Below, piece by piece: positions 21,271 through 31,600 of a DNA stretch of 64,000 nucleotides. The translations under genes were made by a program, and so were the position numbers. Position 1 is the first letter of the stretch; each line of letters opens with the position of its first letter. The DNA comes from Symbiodinium sp. CCMP2592. Its lineage: Eukaryota; Sar; Dinophyceae; Suessiales; Symbiodiniaceae. The notes under the pieces were generated by a model, which saw only the letters and a list, made by a program, of their open reading frames with translations, was not told where the DNA came from and made no database searches. The stretch covers positions 62,001 through 126,000 of the forward strand of contig CAJNDT010005357.1 in the NCBI GenBank assembly GCA_905221615.1, read 5' to 3'.

Positions 21271-21400
21271 TCTGAGACTCTGTGACTCTGAGTCCTGGTT
21301 CTCTTTCCACCGGAGTCTGGGTCTGAGACTCTGTGACTCTGAGTCCTGGTTCTCTTTCCACCGGAGTTGGGGTCTGAGACTCTGCGTCGGTGACTCTGAG
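21271..21400. repeat. 51 bp tandem repeat, 2.5 copies
   Basis: Copies start at 21271, 21322 and 21373 (partial). Each begins TCTGAGACTCTG and runs through GTTCTCTTTCCACCGGAGT. A 51 bp period equals 17 codons. In one minus-strand frame it translates as SDPDSGGKRTRTQ repeats. Confidence 0.9.
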
Positions 21401-21519
21401 CGGCCACCGGCGCTCGTGCAACTGTGGGAGTCAACCAACTCGTCGAGGCTTGCGATCTTGATGGCAATGATGGCTGCCCAGCCCCTGAAGCTGGCCTCGG
21501 GCTGCTGCTGTGGGCTCGC

Positions 21520-22318
21520 CAAGAGTTCACAATGCATTTGGCCATGGCTGCAGGGTAGGATCCAGACTTTTTCAGAAGAGCAGGGCGACCCGTGACTTTC
21601 GTCTTGCCGTTCGTGTCCACCCATCGAATGTAAGTCTTCACATGTCCAGCTGCGCCACATGGGCAAGACTTGGCCACCTTTTCAATCCAGGAATGGCTGC
21701 AAACCAGCTTAGCTTGAACTGCTTCTTAATTCTCTTCCCCACTTTTGTGTCTGTTTCATAACCACATCGATGTACGATGCCAGAATACATGCTGTGCTTC
21801 TGCATGAAAGACTCCACAGGGGGGTAGTTGAACATATAACTGCCCACAGGGTTCTCCAAGACCACATGTACCCCGCGAAGAAGAGCCAATTCCATGAGAA
21901 CCAGCGTTGCATCAACCATGAGATTTCCCTCAGCAACACTGGGGGCCGATGTGTTCCCCACATAAGAATTGTCTGCACGACGCTTCGTTGTTGACGCACA
22001 AAGGAAGTTCCAAGAAGAACACACGGGTGCGAAGACTGCCAAGCCTCCCTTGCGAACCCGCATAATAGTTTTTACCGCATTGTGGAAGCCTGCCGGAATG
22101 ACGATGTCTTCTGATTTTTCCCACGAAGATGTGTCAGTTTTCCCACGTTGACGAAATTTGTCAAAGGCCACACTTGCGAGACCCGCCTGCTTGGCTGCCT
22201 TTGCGATGCTGCCTACACCTGCAAAGATTTCCGCAACATCGATGTCACGTGGCAAATCTGCCAAAGACTCATCTTCCAGGATAGACATAGCGGTCATTCC
22301 AAAAACCTCTGGCTCCAT
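21520..22318 (-). pseudogene. Cytosine-methyltransferase-like gene with one frameshift
   Basis: From ATG 22316-22318 the protein shows VAEIFAGVGSIAKAAKQAGL at residues 28-47 (motif I), an AFDKF motif II segment near 51, APVCSSW with Cys100 (motif IV, PVC instead of PPC) and LENPVGS at 154-160 (motif VI, ENP). The first frame ends at 21638. The adjacent frame (from 21677 down) continues convincingly with CPCGAAGHVKTYIRWVDTNG and ALLKKSGSYP. This means a one-base indel or tiny intron lies near 21680, and the protein runs to about 21520. Unlike the element A domain, the catalytic cysteine is kept. It lies downstream of and in the same orientation as the transposase-like gene at 22755-25231, so the two could be parts of one mobile unit. 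Confidence 0.65.
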
Positions 22319-22754
22319 GGCGCATAATCTGGGACTCAGAATCAGGGACTCTGAGTCTGAACAAGCCGAAAGGCTGTTTATCGGTGAATAGCAACCGATG
22401 GAAGCAGTGCCGGGCTTTCACCAAGCGCTTGCAAGCACAAGGCAACACTTGCTTTTAGTCCCAAGCGAGACACGCTCGAATCAGGAACTCAGAATCGGTG
22501 ACTCTGTGACTCTGAGACTTCCGGACTCAGAAACAGTGAGACAGAAACGAGATAGAAGTCCGGACTTCCAAATCACAAAGTCACTTCGAACACTCACCGT
22601 CATCTGCCGAAGCGGACCATCATTCGCCAGGAGATATCGGGCAATGTTGAATAGTACGGGTTGTCCTAAGGACCACTCAACAAAAGTCCTGATGCGAAAG
22701 AACGAACACCTGTCAACTGTGGCAACTCAGGCTCAGGCTGCTTCAACGATTGGG
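22319..22754. other. Spacer with dispersed GACTCTGAGTC-type words
   Basis: Separates the methyltransferase-like and transposase-like genes. Holds CTCAGAATCGGTGACTCTGT-type words near 22335 and 22490-22550, with no credible frame. Confidence 0.5.
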
Positions 22755-25231
22755 TCATCCCGTGGATCGGTTCCTTCCGTCAGCGAGATCTCGGAGTTCT
22801 TGGGCCGACCGGAACATGGAGTGTTCAGCTCTCCATCTGCCTGTGATTTCCTCCAGTGCGTCTGCCAGCTGCCGCAGTTCCTTTGTCCTCTGCCGTGTCA
22901 TTGGGTGGCTGGCCTGACAAGCTTCTGTTGGGGCTGCGGTGCTGATTCTGTTGAAGCGTGCGTCCGGGATAAGCAAGGTAGGAGGCCCGTTTGGACCGTG
23001 GCTTTGCATCCAAGTCTTCACAACACAAAAGACATCGAGAGGATTAGAAGGCCAACCTCTGTCAGTGGGATGCTGCAGCAATAGCTGCTGCTCACGGGGT
23101 GCCAAATCCATGCGGAGCTTGAAGGTGAAGGAATGGGGTGCCAGGATGCCTTCACGTCGTTTATAGCAGTTGTAAGGATGGACACACATTGCCCCGAGCC
23201 ATGACTGGAAATTCCTGACATGTGTGAGGATCTCCACATTCACATCATAGCCCTTGGGTGCCAGGACGGGTGTCATGCCTGTGAGGATGCCCGTCCTGAG
23301 GTCTTCTGGCACCATGACCTTGCATCGTCTCAGAACCTTGGCCAAAAGGATGCTGAAGACAAAATCCACGTCTTCGTGCGTGTGGCCTACATGCAAAAAG
23401 TTCAGGACACAGGACTGAAACTTGAACTTCCGCACAAGCACCCCGAGGAAGTTCGCGACCTCTGCATTCTTGGCCTGTGCCGTAGTGTTATCACTTTGGA
23501 TAACGAGATGATCAGGCATGGATCTTCCTTGCTGCCTGCAAGCTTCCTGTACACGGGCCAAAGTCCTCGTGAGAATCTCGCAAAAGAAAGAGGCACCGTG
23601 AAAGAAGTTCTCGTCATCAGCGAGATAGAAATCAGCACAAAATCCATGGGCCAATGCCAGGTGAATGGTCAAACGGGGTCTGTGGAACTTGTCCAGCTCC
23701 TTCGGCTTCCGGAACGGAAGTTGTGGCCAACTACCCTTACTCTTGTCCATGCCATCCAGGATTATGCAGAGGATGTTTGATCCAGGCACCTTGCTGTACC
23801 ACCTCAAGTGCCAGTATATGACACGGTCGACATATTGTGCTTTGAGGTGATCCTGCCAAGCCTTCGCCGCCGCTTTCTTTTCTGCAACAGAAGCATCGCC
23901 GAAGTGAAGTAGGTTGGAAAACTTGCTGCAATCGTTGCACTGAGCATGTTGTGTCGGCTTGCGCAAGCCAATGCGGTGGCACCATCCTGAGCGACACGAA
24001 ACATAGTCCCTCTGCAAATGACAATAACCTTCTTAACCAAGGCACTCTTGCTCCACCGCTGCCAGAATGTGCTCCAACAGGCCGCTCTGGACTCTGAGTC
24101 TGCGCTCTGGGACTCTGGGACTCTGACCAGGCGCCATGCCAAGTAAAGCCACCAAATATCGATTGGCTTTTTGTGCTGCACATACCGCTTGGGCAAGTCT
24201 GCATCAGCGGCTGATGCAATGGCTGTGTGTAGCCAAGACTTCTCAGGGTCCCATCCCAACATTGGTGCCAGATCTTCATCATCCCGGCCCAGATCCGGTG
24301 CTTGGGATGCTTGCAACTCTTCCTGCTGCACAGTCCAATCAACATTCTCCATATGGCATGTGTCATCCTCTGGGAGAAACTCTGCTGCAGAATGGTACAT
24401 CTCCAAGAAGAACTGATCCACCGACATACCAGCTTCAGTCACCATCCGTCCGTTGCTGACACGGCCATCGAAGCAGTGGCCCTTGCAAAGCTTGCCAAGT
24501 GTGCTGGCCGATATCTCGAGTAAAGCAAACAGCTGTCTCTCACAAGACCGTTTTTCAAGGAAGATCCACTTGCAGCGACTGTTGCCAGCTTTGGCATCTC
24601 CATAAGACCTGTTCAGGAATGCAGCCCGCCTTGCTGAGCCCATGCCATCAAAAACTCGACGGGAAGCCAAAACATCCTCGAGCTTCAAGCCAGGCTCACA
24701 CACACTGCAGTGACCCGATCGGCACCGACCAAAGGAGCATGGGCTATCAAGTAGCTCTTTGAGACGGGATTTGTTGCAGTCTGTTCTGTCGGAGGCTGAG
24801 AGGTCTTGATCACCAGCAGCCAAAAGTGCTGAAGCAACGGTGCGATGAACCTCCGGCATGGCTGCGTTATCTTCTGTTGCCTTGCAGTTGGCTGGAGTAA
24901 AGCTGTGATCCGGGCACGGTGTGGTCCAGTTTGGTCTGTCAGGCCGTTCTGTCCGAAGCTGAGAACTCTGGGATGCAGATGTCCAGGGGTTCATCTGCTC
25001 TCTGGGAGTCTGTGCTTTGGGACTTTGTGCTCTGCGACTCTGTAACGCGATCCTCTTCCTGGGGGGCGAAGACGACCCAGAGCCAGTGTGAGAGGGTGTC
25101 AGCCAACTTGGTCGGTGCACAGATCCCTCAGCGCCAGATCCCGCAGGAGACATGTTCAGCCATGAGTAGTCCCTACTTGCCCGCCGACTTTCAGAGCCCC
25201 CAGGCGCTGGTTCAAGCCAGCTGGGCCTCAT
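22755..25231 (-). pseudogene. DDE/DUF7869-like transposase gene, frameshifted
   Basis: Two overlapping frames, 25231-23804 (475 aa) and 24017-22755 (420 aa), make one gene if joined near 24017. The N-terminal part is Ser/Pro-rich, then has a Cys-rich segment (CSFGRCRSGHCSVC), a second Cys/His group around CERQLF...CKGHCFDG and a VDQFFLEMYHSAAEFLP stretch. The C-terminal part has the RNase H-like order of acidic motifs known from DUF7869-type proteins: IILDGMDKSKG, QSDNTTAQAKN and VGHTHEDVDFVFS. This supports a DDE-type transposase fold. The overlap region (YVSCRSGWCHRIG) is in the second frame, so a one-base change breaks it. The C-terminus after VKTWMQSHG may be extra or divergent. Confidence 0.6.
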
Positions 25232-26154
25232 GACTGCTGCCCTGCTGGAGCCACAAAGGTTGTGGAATAGGATTCAACGCATGATCACATGATCACAGCA
25301 ACAAATAGTCTCGGAAGCATATCATGTATGTTATATGTGCAGTGAGCTAAGAAGACGTCATTCTCTTTGTCAACACCCCCAGACAATGTGCGACTCAAGG
25401 ACTATCGGAACTCGGCACCAGAGACTTTGAAAGGGCTAACTGGACTCTGCTCCGTGCCTTGGCAAAGCAAAAGCGGCCGCATTCCTCAGAATTCGACCTC
25501 AGTGTCGCCTCATGGGTTGCTGACACTGAAAACCTGTGAAGAACTGGCTTCTTCTTTGAAACCCACGGACAAATCTCAGAGACTCAGAGTCGGGGACTCT
25601 GTGACTCAGGGACTCGGTGACTCGGCCCTGCAAGACCCACGCATCTCAGGCTTTGCTCTTGTCCATGCTCTTGCCGAGCTTCTCCTTCCAAAGCCGTGCT
25701 GCCTCTTTGATCTGCTCTCTCACCTCGTCCTGCGTACCCCCAAACCCTTGAAACCCCAAACCCCTAAGGCCCCATAATCCTTAAGACCACGAAGCCCTTA
25801 AAACCCCAAGCCCTTAAGACCTCAGAATCCTTAAGCCCTTGAACCTTCCAGGATGGTGGTTCGGAGCAGAAGAACGACACGGCTGGGGCTATGGCATCCA
25901 CGCAGGCCATACTTTCAAAAGCTTAAGCCCTTAAGACATTCATAACCCTTAAGACCCCGATCCCTTTCAGGACCCTAAAGCCTAAGTACACTTATAGCCG
26001 CTATAGCCGCAAGCACTCCAGCACGTTTCAGACGAGGCCCCGATCGCCACGGAGCAGAAGGCCCAGCAGAAGCCGCCTGGAAAGCCAAAGGATCGGAGCT
26101 ACGTGTTGTTTTTGCTTCCCGGGCTAGCATGTCACAAACCTTAAAAAGCCCTGT
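25232..26154. other. No complete gene; degenerate telomere-like repeats
   Basis: 25738-25850 and 25920-25980 are rich in CCCTTAAGACC and AAACCCTTGAAACCCC variants. A short minus-strand stretch at about 25650-25738 reads GGTQDEVREQIKEAARLWKE, and 25845-25921 is also compositionally different. These may be isolated exons of an unidentified minus-strand gene. Confidence 0.4.
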
Positions 26155-28049
26155 GGTCTCCTGAGACAGGAGGACTTGACACCGAGCTTCGAAAGGGCAG
26201 TCAAGATGTATGCTGCCGAACACAACATGGCCATCGACCAGGTCACACTACAGATGGTGAAATCCTCCGAGTTGGGGCTGCATCATTATGCCTGCATTGG
26301 CCTGGACACCTCCGCGAGGGGGGCAGCAGGCCAGGCATTGAACCGGGCCTTGGACAAGGACCCTCATGTCAAGCACGACGTGTACAAGTGGTTGTCGGAG
26401 GACCTCAAGAAGAAGTTCAGGACCTCGTGGGCGATCGAGAGATCCTTCGAGAAGGTCGTCCGGCAGCGGACGAGAGTTCTGAGGAATCTTGGATGTTTTG
26501 TTCAGTGTTTGCACACAGTACAGAAATTATTTTCCTGCATTGTTTGGATCTCGGCGCTTTTGCTTGTTATGAGGAAGATAAACTATAGTGATTCTGAAGC
26601 CAACTTAGGAACGTTAACCGTCAGCAAGAGCTGGGCAGCTGGAAATCGGAGCTTCAGTTGAGAGTCCACTTCGGAGGGGCTCACGAGCCAGAGGCGAAGC
26701 GACAGACCGACAACTACGTCGCGATGTGCCGTCAGTTTGGGGTGCCTTGGATACAAGAGGATTTTTGGTTTTGTGAGTTTCAAGCTTCTTCGTTTTGGTG
26801 TTTTTCCTTTTTGTGGTCCCTTTGGTCGTCAGGAGATCTTCTGCGAGTTTAACAGATGGACACGGGCAGAAAACTTCCTGCTCGTAGAGCGGCTGTCGAG
26901 CTCGACGCAGGAGGAAGAGTGGCAGGAGGTAGCCAGCCAGATGGACAGCTCGCCAACTTACGAGACGGAGGCATATCAGTCGCGACACGCAGAAAGTATG
27001 CTGCAGCGAAGGGTCTGCCGTTCGAGACCGTCACGCTGAAGCAGGTGGAGGACTTGGAGGGTTGGGGGATTTTTCTTCTGGTTATTTTAGGGATTTTGTC
27101 TTTTGTACCATAACCCCAATTAGGGTCCCTCTTAGGGCACTTATAAGTCTACTTACTAACTACTTACTAAGTCCCCCGCCTAAACCCCTAAACCCCAAAC
27201 CCTCAACCCCTAGACCATAAACCCTAAACTCCCAAACCATTAAACCCCTAAACCCTACACCCCTAAACCCCTGACCCCCCCCAAGGAGAGCGACCTGGGC
27301 TTGCAGGGCTACGCCGAGATGGTCATCACGGTGCCGGGCATCGAAGTGGTCGAGGACGACAAGGATGCAAAGGCCACCAACCGCAAGCCGAACAAGCGAA
27401 AGGTCCCCAAGGACTTCGAGGAGGCTCCGGACGAGGATGCCAAGACGACCGAGAAGGACAAGAAGGGCAAGACCGAGAAGGACAATAAGAAGGAACCCGC
27501 CAAACCCAAGGCGAAGGCCAAGGCAAAGCAGGAGGGCTCGGTCAAGGAGGCAGAGACCGCCGCCAGGACGGTGGTGCTGCAGATCCAACGTGCTTCGCAG
27601 ACCGTGGAGAGGTTGCAAGCGGCCCTGCATGGCGAGCAGCGGGCAGCCCCGCTGATGAAGGAGTTTGACTCCCTGCAGGCGGCCTTGAAGATGCAGGTCA
27701 CGCCCACGGACGGGGACGACCTCGGCGAGTTCGTGAGCGAGCTGAAGATTGCTGTGTTTTCGGGGACCGGTGCCAGCAGCACCAAGACCTTGAAGAAGGA
27801 CTACAAGGATCGCTACCTCCCGCTGCTCACCATGTTCAAAGATCGATGCCAAGGTGCTGCCCAGCAGTGACTTGGCTAGATTCATGTTTGCTTTTGTGAT
27901 TGAACGTTTGTGCATGGTGACCATTGTTTCGTGTTTTCGCTATCAGCCCAGGATGCTGGACCTCGCCAACAAGATGGACAACATGTTCAAAGCCGTTTCG
28001 ATGGAGGCCGACGCCAACCCCAAGGGTTCCAGGAAGTCGGCTCTGAAGA
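26155..28049 (+). CDS. Multi-exon cellular gene, unknown function, interrupted by Copia element B
   Basis: Five protein-like stretches lie in order on the plus strand. They are about 26155-26485 (FERAVKMYAAEHN...VVRQRT), 26636-26757 (ELGSWKSELQLRVHFGGAHE), 26855-27058 (DTGRKLPARRAAVELDAGG... KQVEDLEG), 27284-27860 (GYAEMVITVPGIEVVEDD, a Lys-rich segment, then helical AARTVVLQIQRASQTVERLQ... LTMFKDR) and 27940-28049 (PRMLDLANKMDNMFKAVSME... RKSALK). The intervening sequences are T-rich or CCCTAAA-rich, like introns. Exact splice sites are uncertain because dinoflagellates tolerate non-GT donors. No family is recognised. The last frame is cut by the LTR of element B, and its plausible continuation and stop lie at 36922-36971. 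Confidence 0.5.
28045..28049. repeat. Target-site duplication, left copy (GAAGA)
   Basis: GAAGA immediately before the LTR at 28050, matching 36917-36921 immediately after the other LTR. Confidence 0.85.
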
Positions 28050-28257
28050 TAAAACGCTTTACGGGTACGTTCCGGACCCTTTCACTTCACACAGATATTC
28101 GCACTTCACTTTTCCTCGGGCGCACGGCTGTCTTGGGTGCGTCCCTTGAGCCTAAACACCACAGTGGAACATTTGTTCCATACTATACAAAATCATGTGG
28201 CAAACAGCTCATCTACAGGATTATAGGGCAACACACTCCTAAGCGAAATGTTTGTTA
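28050..28257 (-). repeat. 3' LTR of Copia element B copy 1
   Basis: 208 bp, identical to 36709-36916 except one base (A at 28076 region versus G). Begins TAAAACGC and ends GTTTGTTA on the plus strand. Confidence 0.95.
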
Positions 28258-28267
28258 CCCCCTCTTC
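28258..28267 (-). other. Polypurine tract of element B
   Basis: On the minus strand GAAGAGGGGG lies directly against the 3' LTR, as expected for the plus-strand DNA primer. Confidence 0.8.
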
Positions 28268-28672
28268 GTGCATCCTCTTTTGCCTTTTCTTTCCTAGAGG
28301 TGCAACGAACCCAAAACAGTCGCACTTTCCTCCTTTTGAAACACTCGTTGTGCACTCGCTTTTTGTCGTGGTGTGAGACGAGTGAAACAGAGCTACTCCT
28401 ACCGGCCGCTCTCAAACTCGTTCACCTCTTTGGCCTTTCAGCCTCAAAAGAACTCGTGGTGGCCCAAAGCCACAAACTCTTCAAACTCTTTAAACTCTCC
28501 TCGTGAAGAAACTCTTCGGCTTCTCGTGGTGCAGTTGTCGTACAACTTTCAGAAAACTCTTTCCTCGTTTGGGAACGAAGTTCCCCCTCTGGGCTTTTCA
28601 GCCTTCAGATTCCCTTTTTCTTTATAGACCTCCGGTTTGGTCTTTCTTTCTTCTCTTCTCTCCTTTTCTCCT
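28268..28672. other. 3' untranslated region of element B copy 1
   Basis: Lies between the polyprotein stop and the polypurine tract. Rich in CTCTTC-type pyrimidine tracts on the plus strand. No gene seen. Confidence 0.6.
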
Positions 28673-31600
28673 TTAGCTGTTCTTTTGCTGGGCTTTCTTT
28701 CCTTTGCCCTTCTCCGCATTGTCTGTGCGGTACTTTTTCTTGTTTGTCTCCAACCTGTTCGCGTATGCTCTTCGAATTATCAATTCGTTCTTCTTGTACC
28801 AGGATTGGAACTGTTCCTTACTCATTTCTTCCCTTTGCATCTTTGGGGCATACTGCCCTGAGGCAGTATAATTGTAATCGGCATCCCAACACGTTTCGGA
28901 ACCATGTCCGAAACGCGAACATACCGCGCAAACCATTGCCTGGCTTTGCGCATCAGGATCTTCGTTGATCCGGCTTTCCTCTTTAAGCACCTGGAGCTCA
29001 TCTTCGAGGGCCTTGTTGTTCTTTCCAAGCTCCTTGATAGTCTCGCGCATTTTCTTGCGCTCCTCTTTCATCTTCTCTGCATCCTCATTCGGTGGGCCTT
29101 GCGTCGACCCAGCACTGCTTTTGCGCTTTTTCAGCTTTCTCACTTCTTCATTCAATTCTCCAATCTCTTTGTCCTTTGCCTCTTTTAGCTCCTTGATCTC
29201 TTTATCCTTTTTGTCAATCTCCTCTTTGATCTCCTTTTCTTTCGTTTCTTGGAGCTCTTTAATCTCTTTGATCCTCTTGCTCTCCATCTCTTTCAGCTTT
29301 TGCTCAGCTTCGCCCTGAAGCAGTCCACCCGCTGGAACCTGCAGTTCCTTCCTTTTTGCTTTCAACTCCTCCAGTGCAGTATGGAGCTTCGGCCTCAATT
29401 GGTCCATCTCTTTTTGCAGGGCGGACTCAGCGTCCATTATCAATGTAGCCTCATTTTCCTGTTCCTCCTCTTCAGCTCTCAGCTTGTCCAGTTGTTTCTC
29501 TATGGACTCTTTGGCAACGAACGCTTCGTCCGCTACCCGCTTCAGCTCTTCCTTTACCTCTATCTCTTTTGCAATCAACCTGTCTCTTTCTTCCTCCTTG
29601 ATCTTCTTCTGCTTTTGCTTGTACGTATACAAGTCACTATAAATAGTGAATTTCTTTCTCTTTTCATCCACTTTCTCCTGCAGAACCCTCATCTGCCCAA
29701 GCAGGTCCTGCACTTTCTTCTCCTCTTCCAGAACTGACTTCTTTGCCATCTTGTCCATAATCTCTTTGTACTCATCATCACTCGACTCAGAGTCCTTCTT
29801 TCTCTTCTCGCCTCTCTTTTTCTCTTCCTCTTTTTCGGAGCTTTGCTCTTCCTCTTCTTTCTCCGAACTCACTTTCTCCTCGCTTTCAGAGGCTTCTTGC
29901 TCCTCTTCTTCTTTCTCTTTCTTTTTCTCTTCTTCTTCTTTTGTTTCCTTCGCCTTCTCTGCGGCTTCGTTTGCCCTTTCCTTCTGGCCCCTTCGCCTCT
30001 CGGAAGCATCCAAGGCTTTCTGCCTCAGTTCGCTCACTCTATCTTCCATAACCTGTGCCTGGCTTCCTTCGGCACTTCCTTTGCTTCCCTGTGCCTCTCC
30101 AGCCAATTCCTCGGCTGTTTTCTTGAACTCTTCAGGCACTTTAACCTCCGTCTTTGCAGCTTCTGACGGGGCCGCCTCTTTAGGCTCATACTTTTGGTTG
30201 AGGCGTTGCACTTCGGGCCATAGGGCATCCAGGGTCAATCTCCTCTCTCGCTCCTTTTTGAGCTCTCTTTCGCAGAGGGTTACGGACTCTATGCTTCGGC
30301 ATTCGTCACTGATCATTGTCTTGAGGGCCGCGTCGTCGGCCATCTTTTTCACTTCTTCTTTTTCTTCTACTTCTTTTCTCCTCACTTCTTTTCTTTTCAC
30401 TTCCTCTCTTTTCACTTTCTTCCTTGAGTCAAAAACGGCAGCGGCGGAACAAAGCATGCATTCAACACTTCCAACCAGACTCTTCCACAAGCTACCGTTG
30501 CAAGCCATGATAACAACCAGTGTCATCATCATCACCATCATCACCAAACCAAAGTTTCCACCTTCACTGCTTCTACTGCTTTGCTCTCTTAGTCCATCAC
30601 ATTGCTGAACCATCATCATCATCACAAGTCTTCTCAGATACTTCGTAGGGATCTTGAAGTCACTTGCTATCCTGACCTCTTCACTCTCTTCTCCAGTTTT
30701 CACACCGATTCTCTCCAAACACTTCACAACAGCGTTCCTCGACAAAGCTTTTGTTCCTACATCTGCAGGGTTCTCCTTCCCAGCTATCGCTTTCACTTGA
30801 AGACCTACAGAAGTAAGCCTTTGAACCCAAAGCAGTCCTGCATCAATGTGCCTCGTTCTTCCTAGGCCTTTCTTCATGAGAATAGACCTAGCACTGCTAG
30901 AATCCATCCTAATCACCATCTCCGGCCTAATCCCTAGAACTCTGTGCAGCAGGTTCTGTAGAAAAACTCCTTCACTCAAACCTCCAACAGCTGCCACCAG
31001 TTCGCTTTCGCAGCTGCTCAAAGCCGTCGCTTTTTGCTTTCTCGCGTGAAAGTAAACGATGTTACTGTTCACGAAAATCAACACGCAGCTCGTTGACTGC
31101 CTATTCTCACGATCGGTCGCCCAGTCGGCGTCGGTCACTACCTCGATCAAACTCTTCGCCGTAAAAACATCTTTGTAGGCATTCTCAGTTTTCTCATCAC
31201 TTGGATCTAGAAAACTCTTTCCAGGGTATGCCTCTTTGTGTTCTATCACGTAGTGGGCTGTCGCTTTCACATACTTTGCCACGTGCCTAAGCACTGCTAA
31301 GTCTCCTCGCGTTGGCGCTGCCAACTTCCCAGACAACCACTTCGTAGCGAATCCCAAATCAGGTCTCTCCGGTGTCATATACAATAGGATTCCTACACAG
31401 GATCTATACAGATGATGTTCATCTGCATCCAAGGGCGTATCGTCCTTCAACGATCTTCCGTAATCCATTGGAAACGGCAACTTCTTCGGCATGGCTTTTC
31501 CCAAACCTAAAATCTCTTCCAACTTCTCAAGATACTTGCCGTCCATCCTGATCTCAATTCCTTCTTTCGTTCCTAAGAACGTCCTCTTCAAGAAAGTACA

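Noticed and set aside
21115..21510. C-terminal extension of the methyltransferase-like gene through the 51 bp repeats
   Set aside because: The frame stays open, but the sequence is repeat-derived and recognisable protein similarity ends near 21520.
27160..27924. 254-residue minus-strand frame
   Set aside because: Antisense of the Lys-rich exon and the CCCTAAA-rich spacer. The plus-strand frame has protein-like composition and exon context.
29646..30608. Long plus-strand Ser/Phe-rich frames inside element B (also 50036-50974, 34898-35875, 55288-56298)
   Set aside because: They are antisense shadows of the Lys/Glu-rich and Gly/Lys-rich parts of the minus-strand polyprotein.
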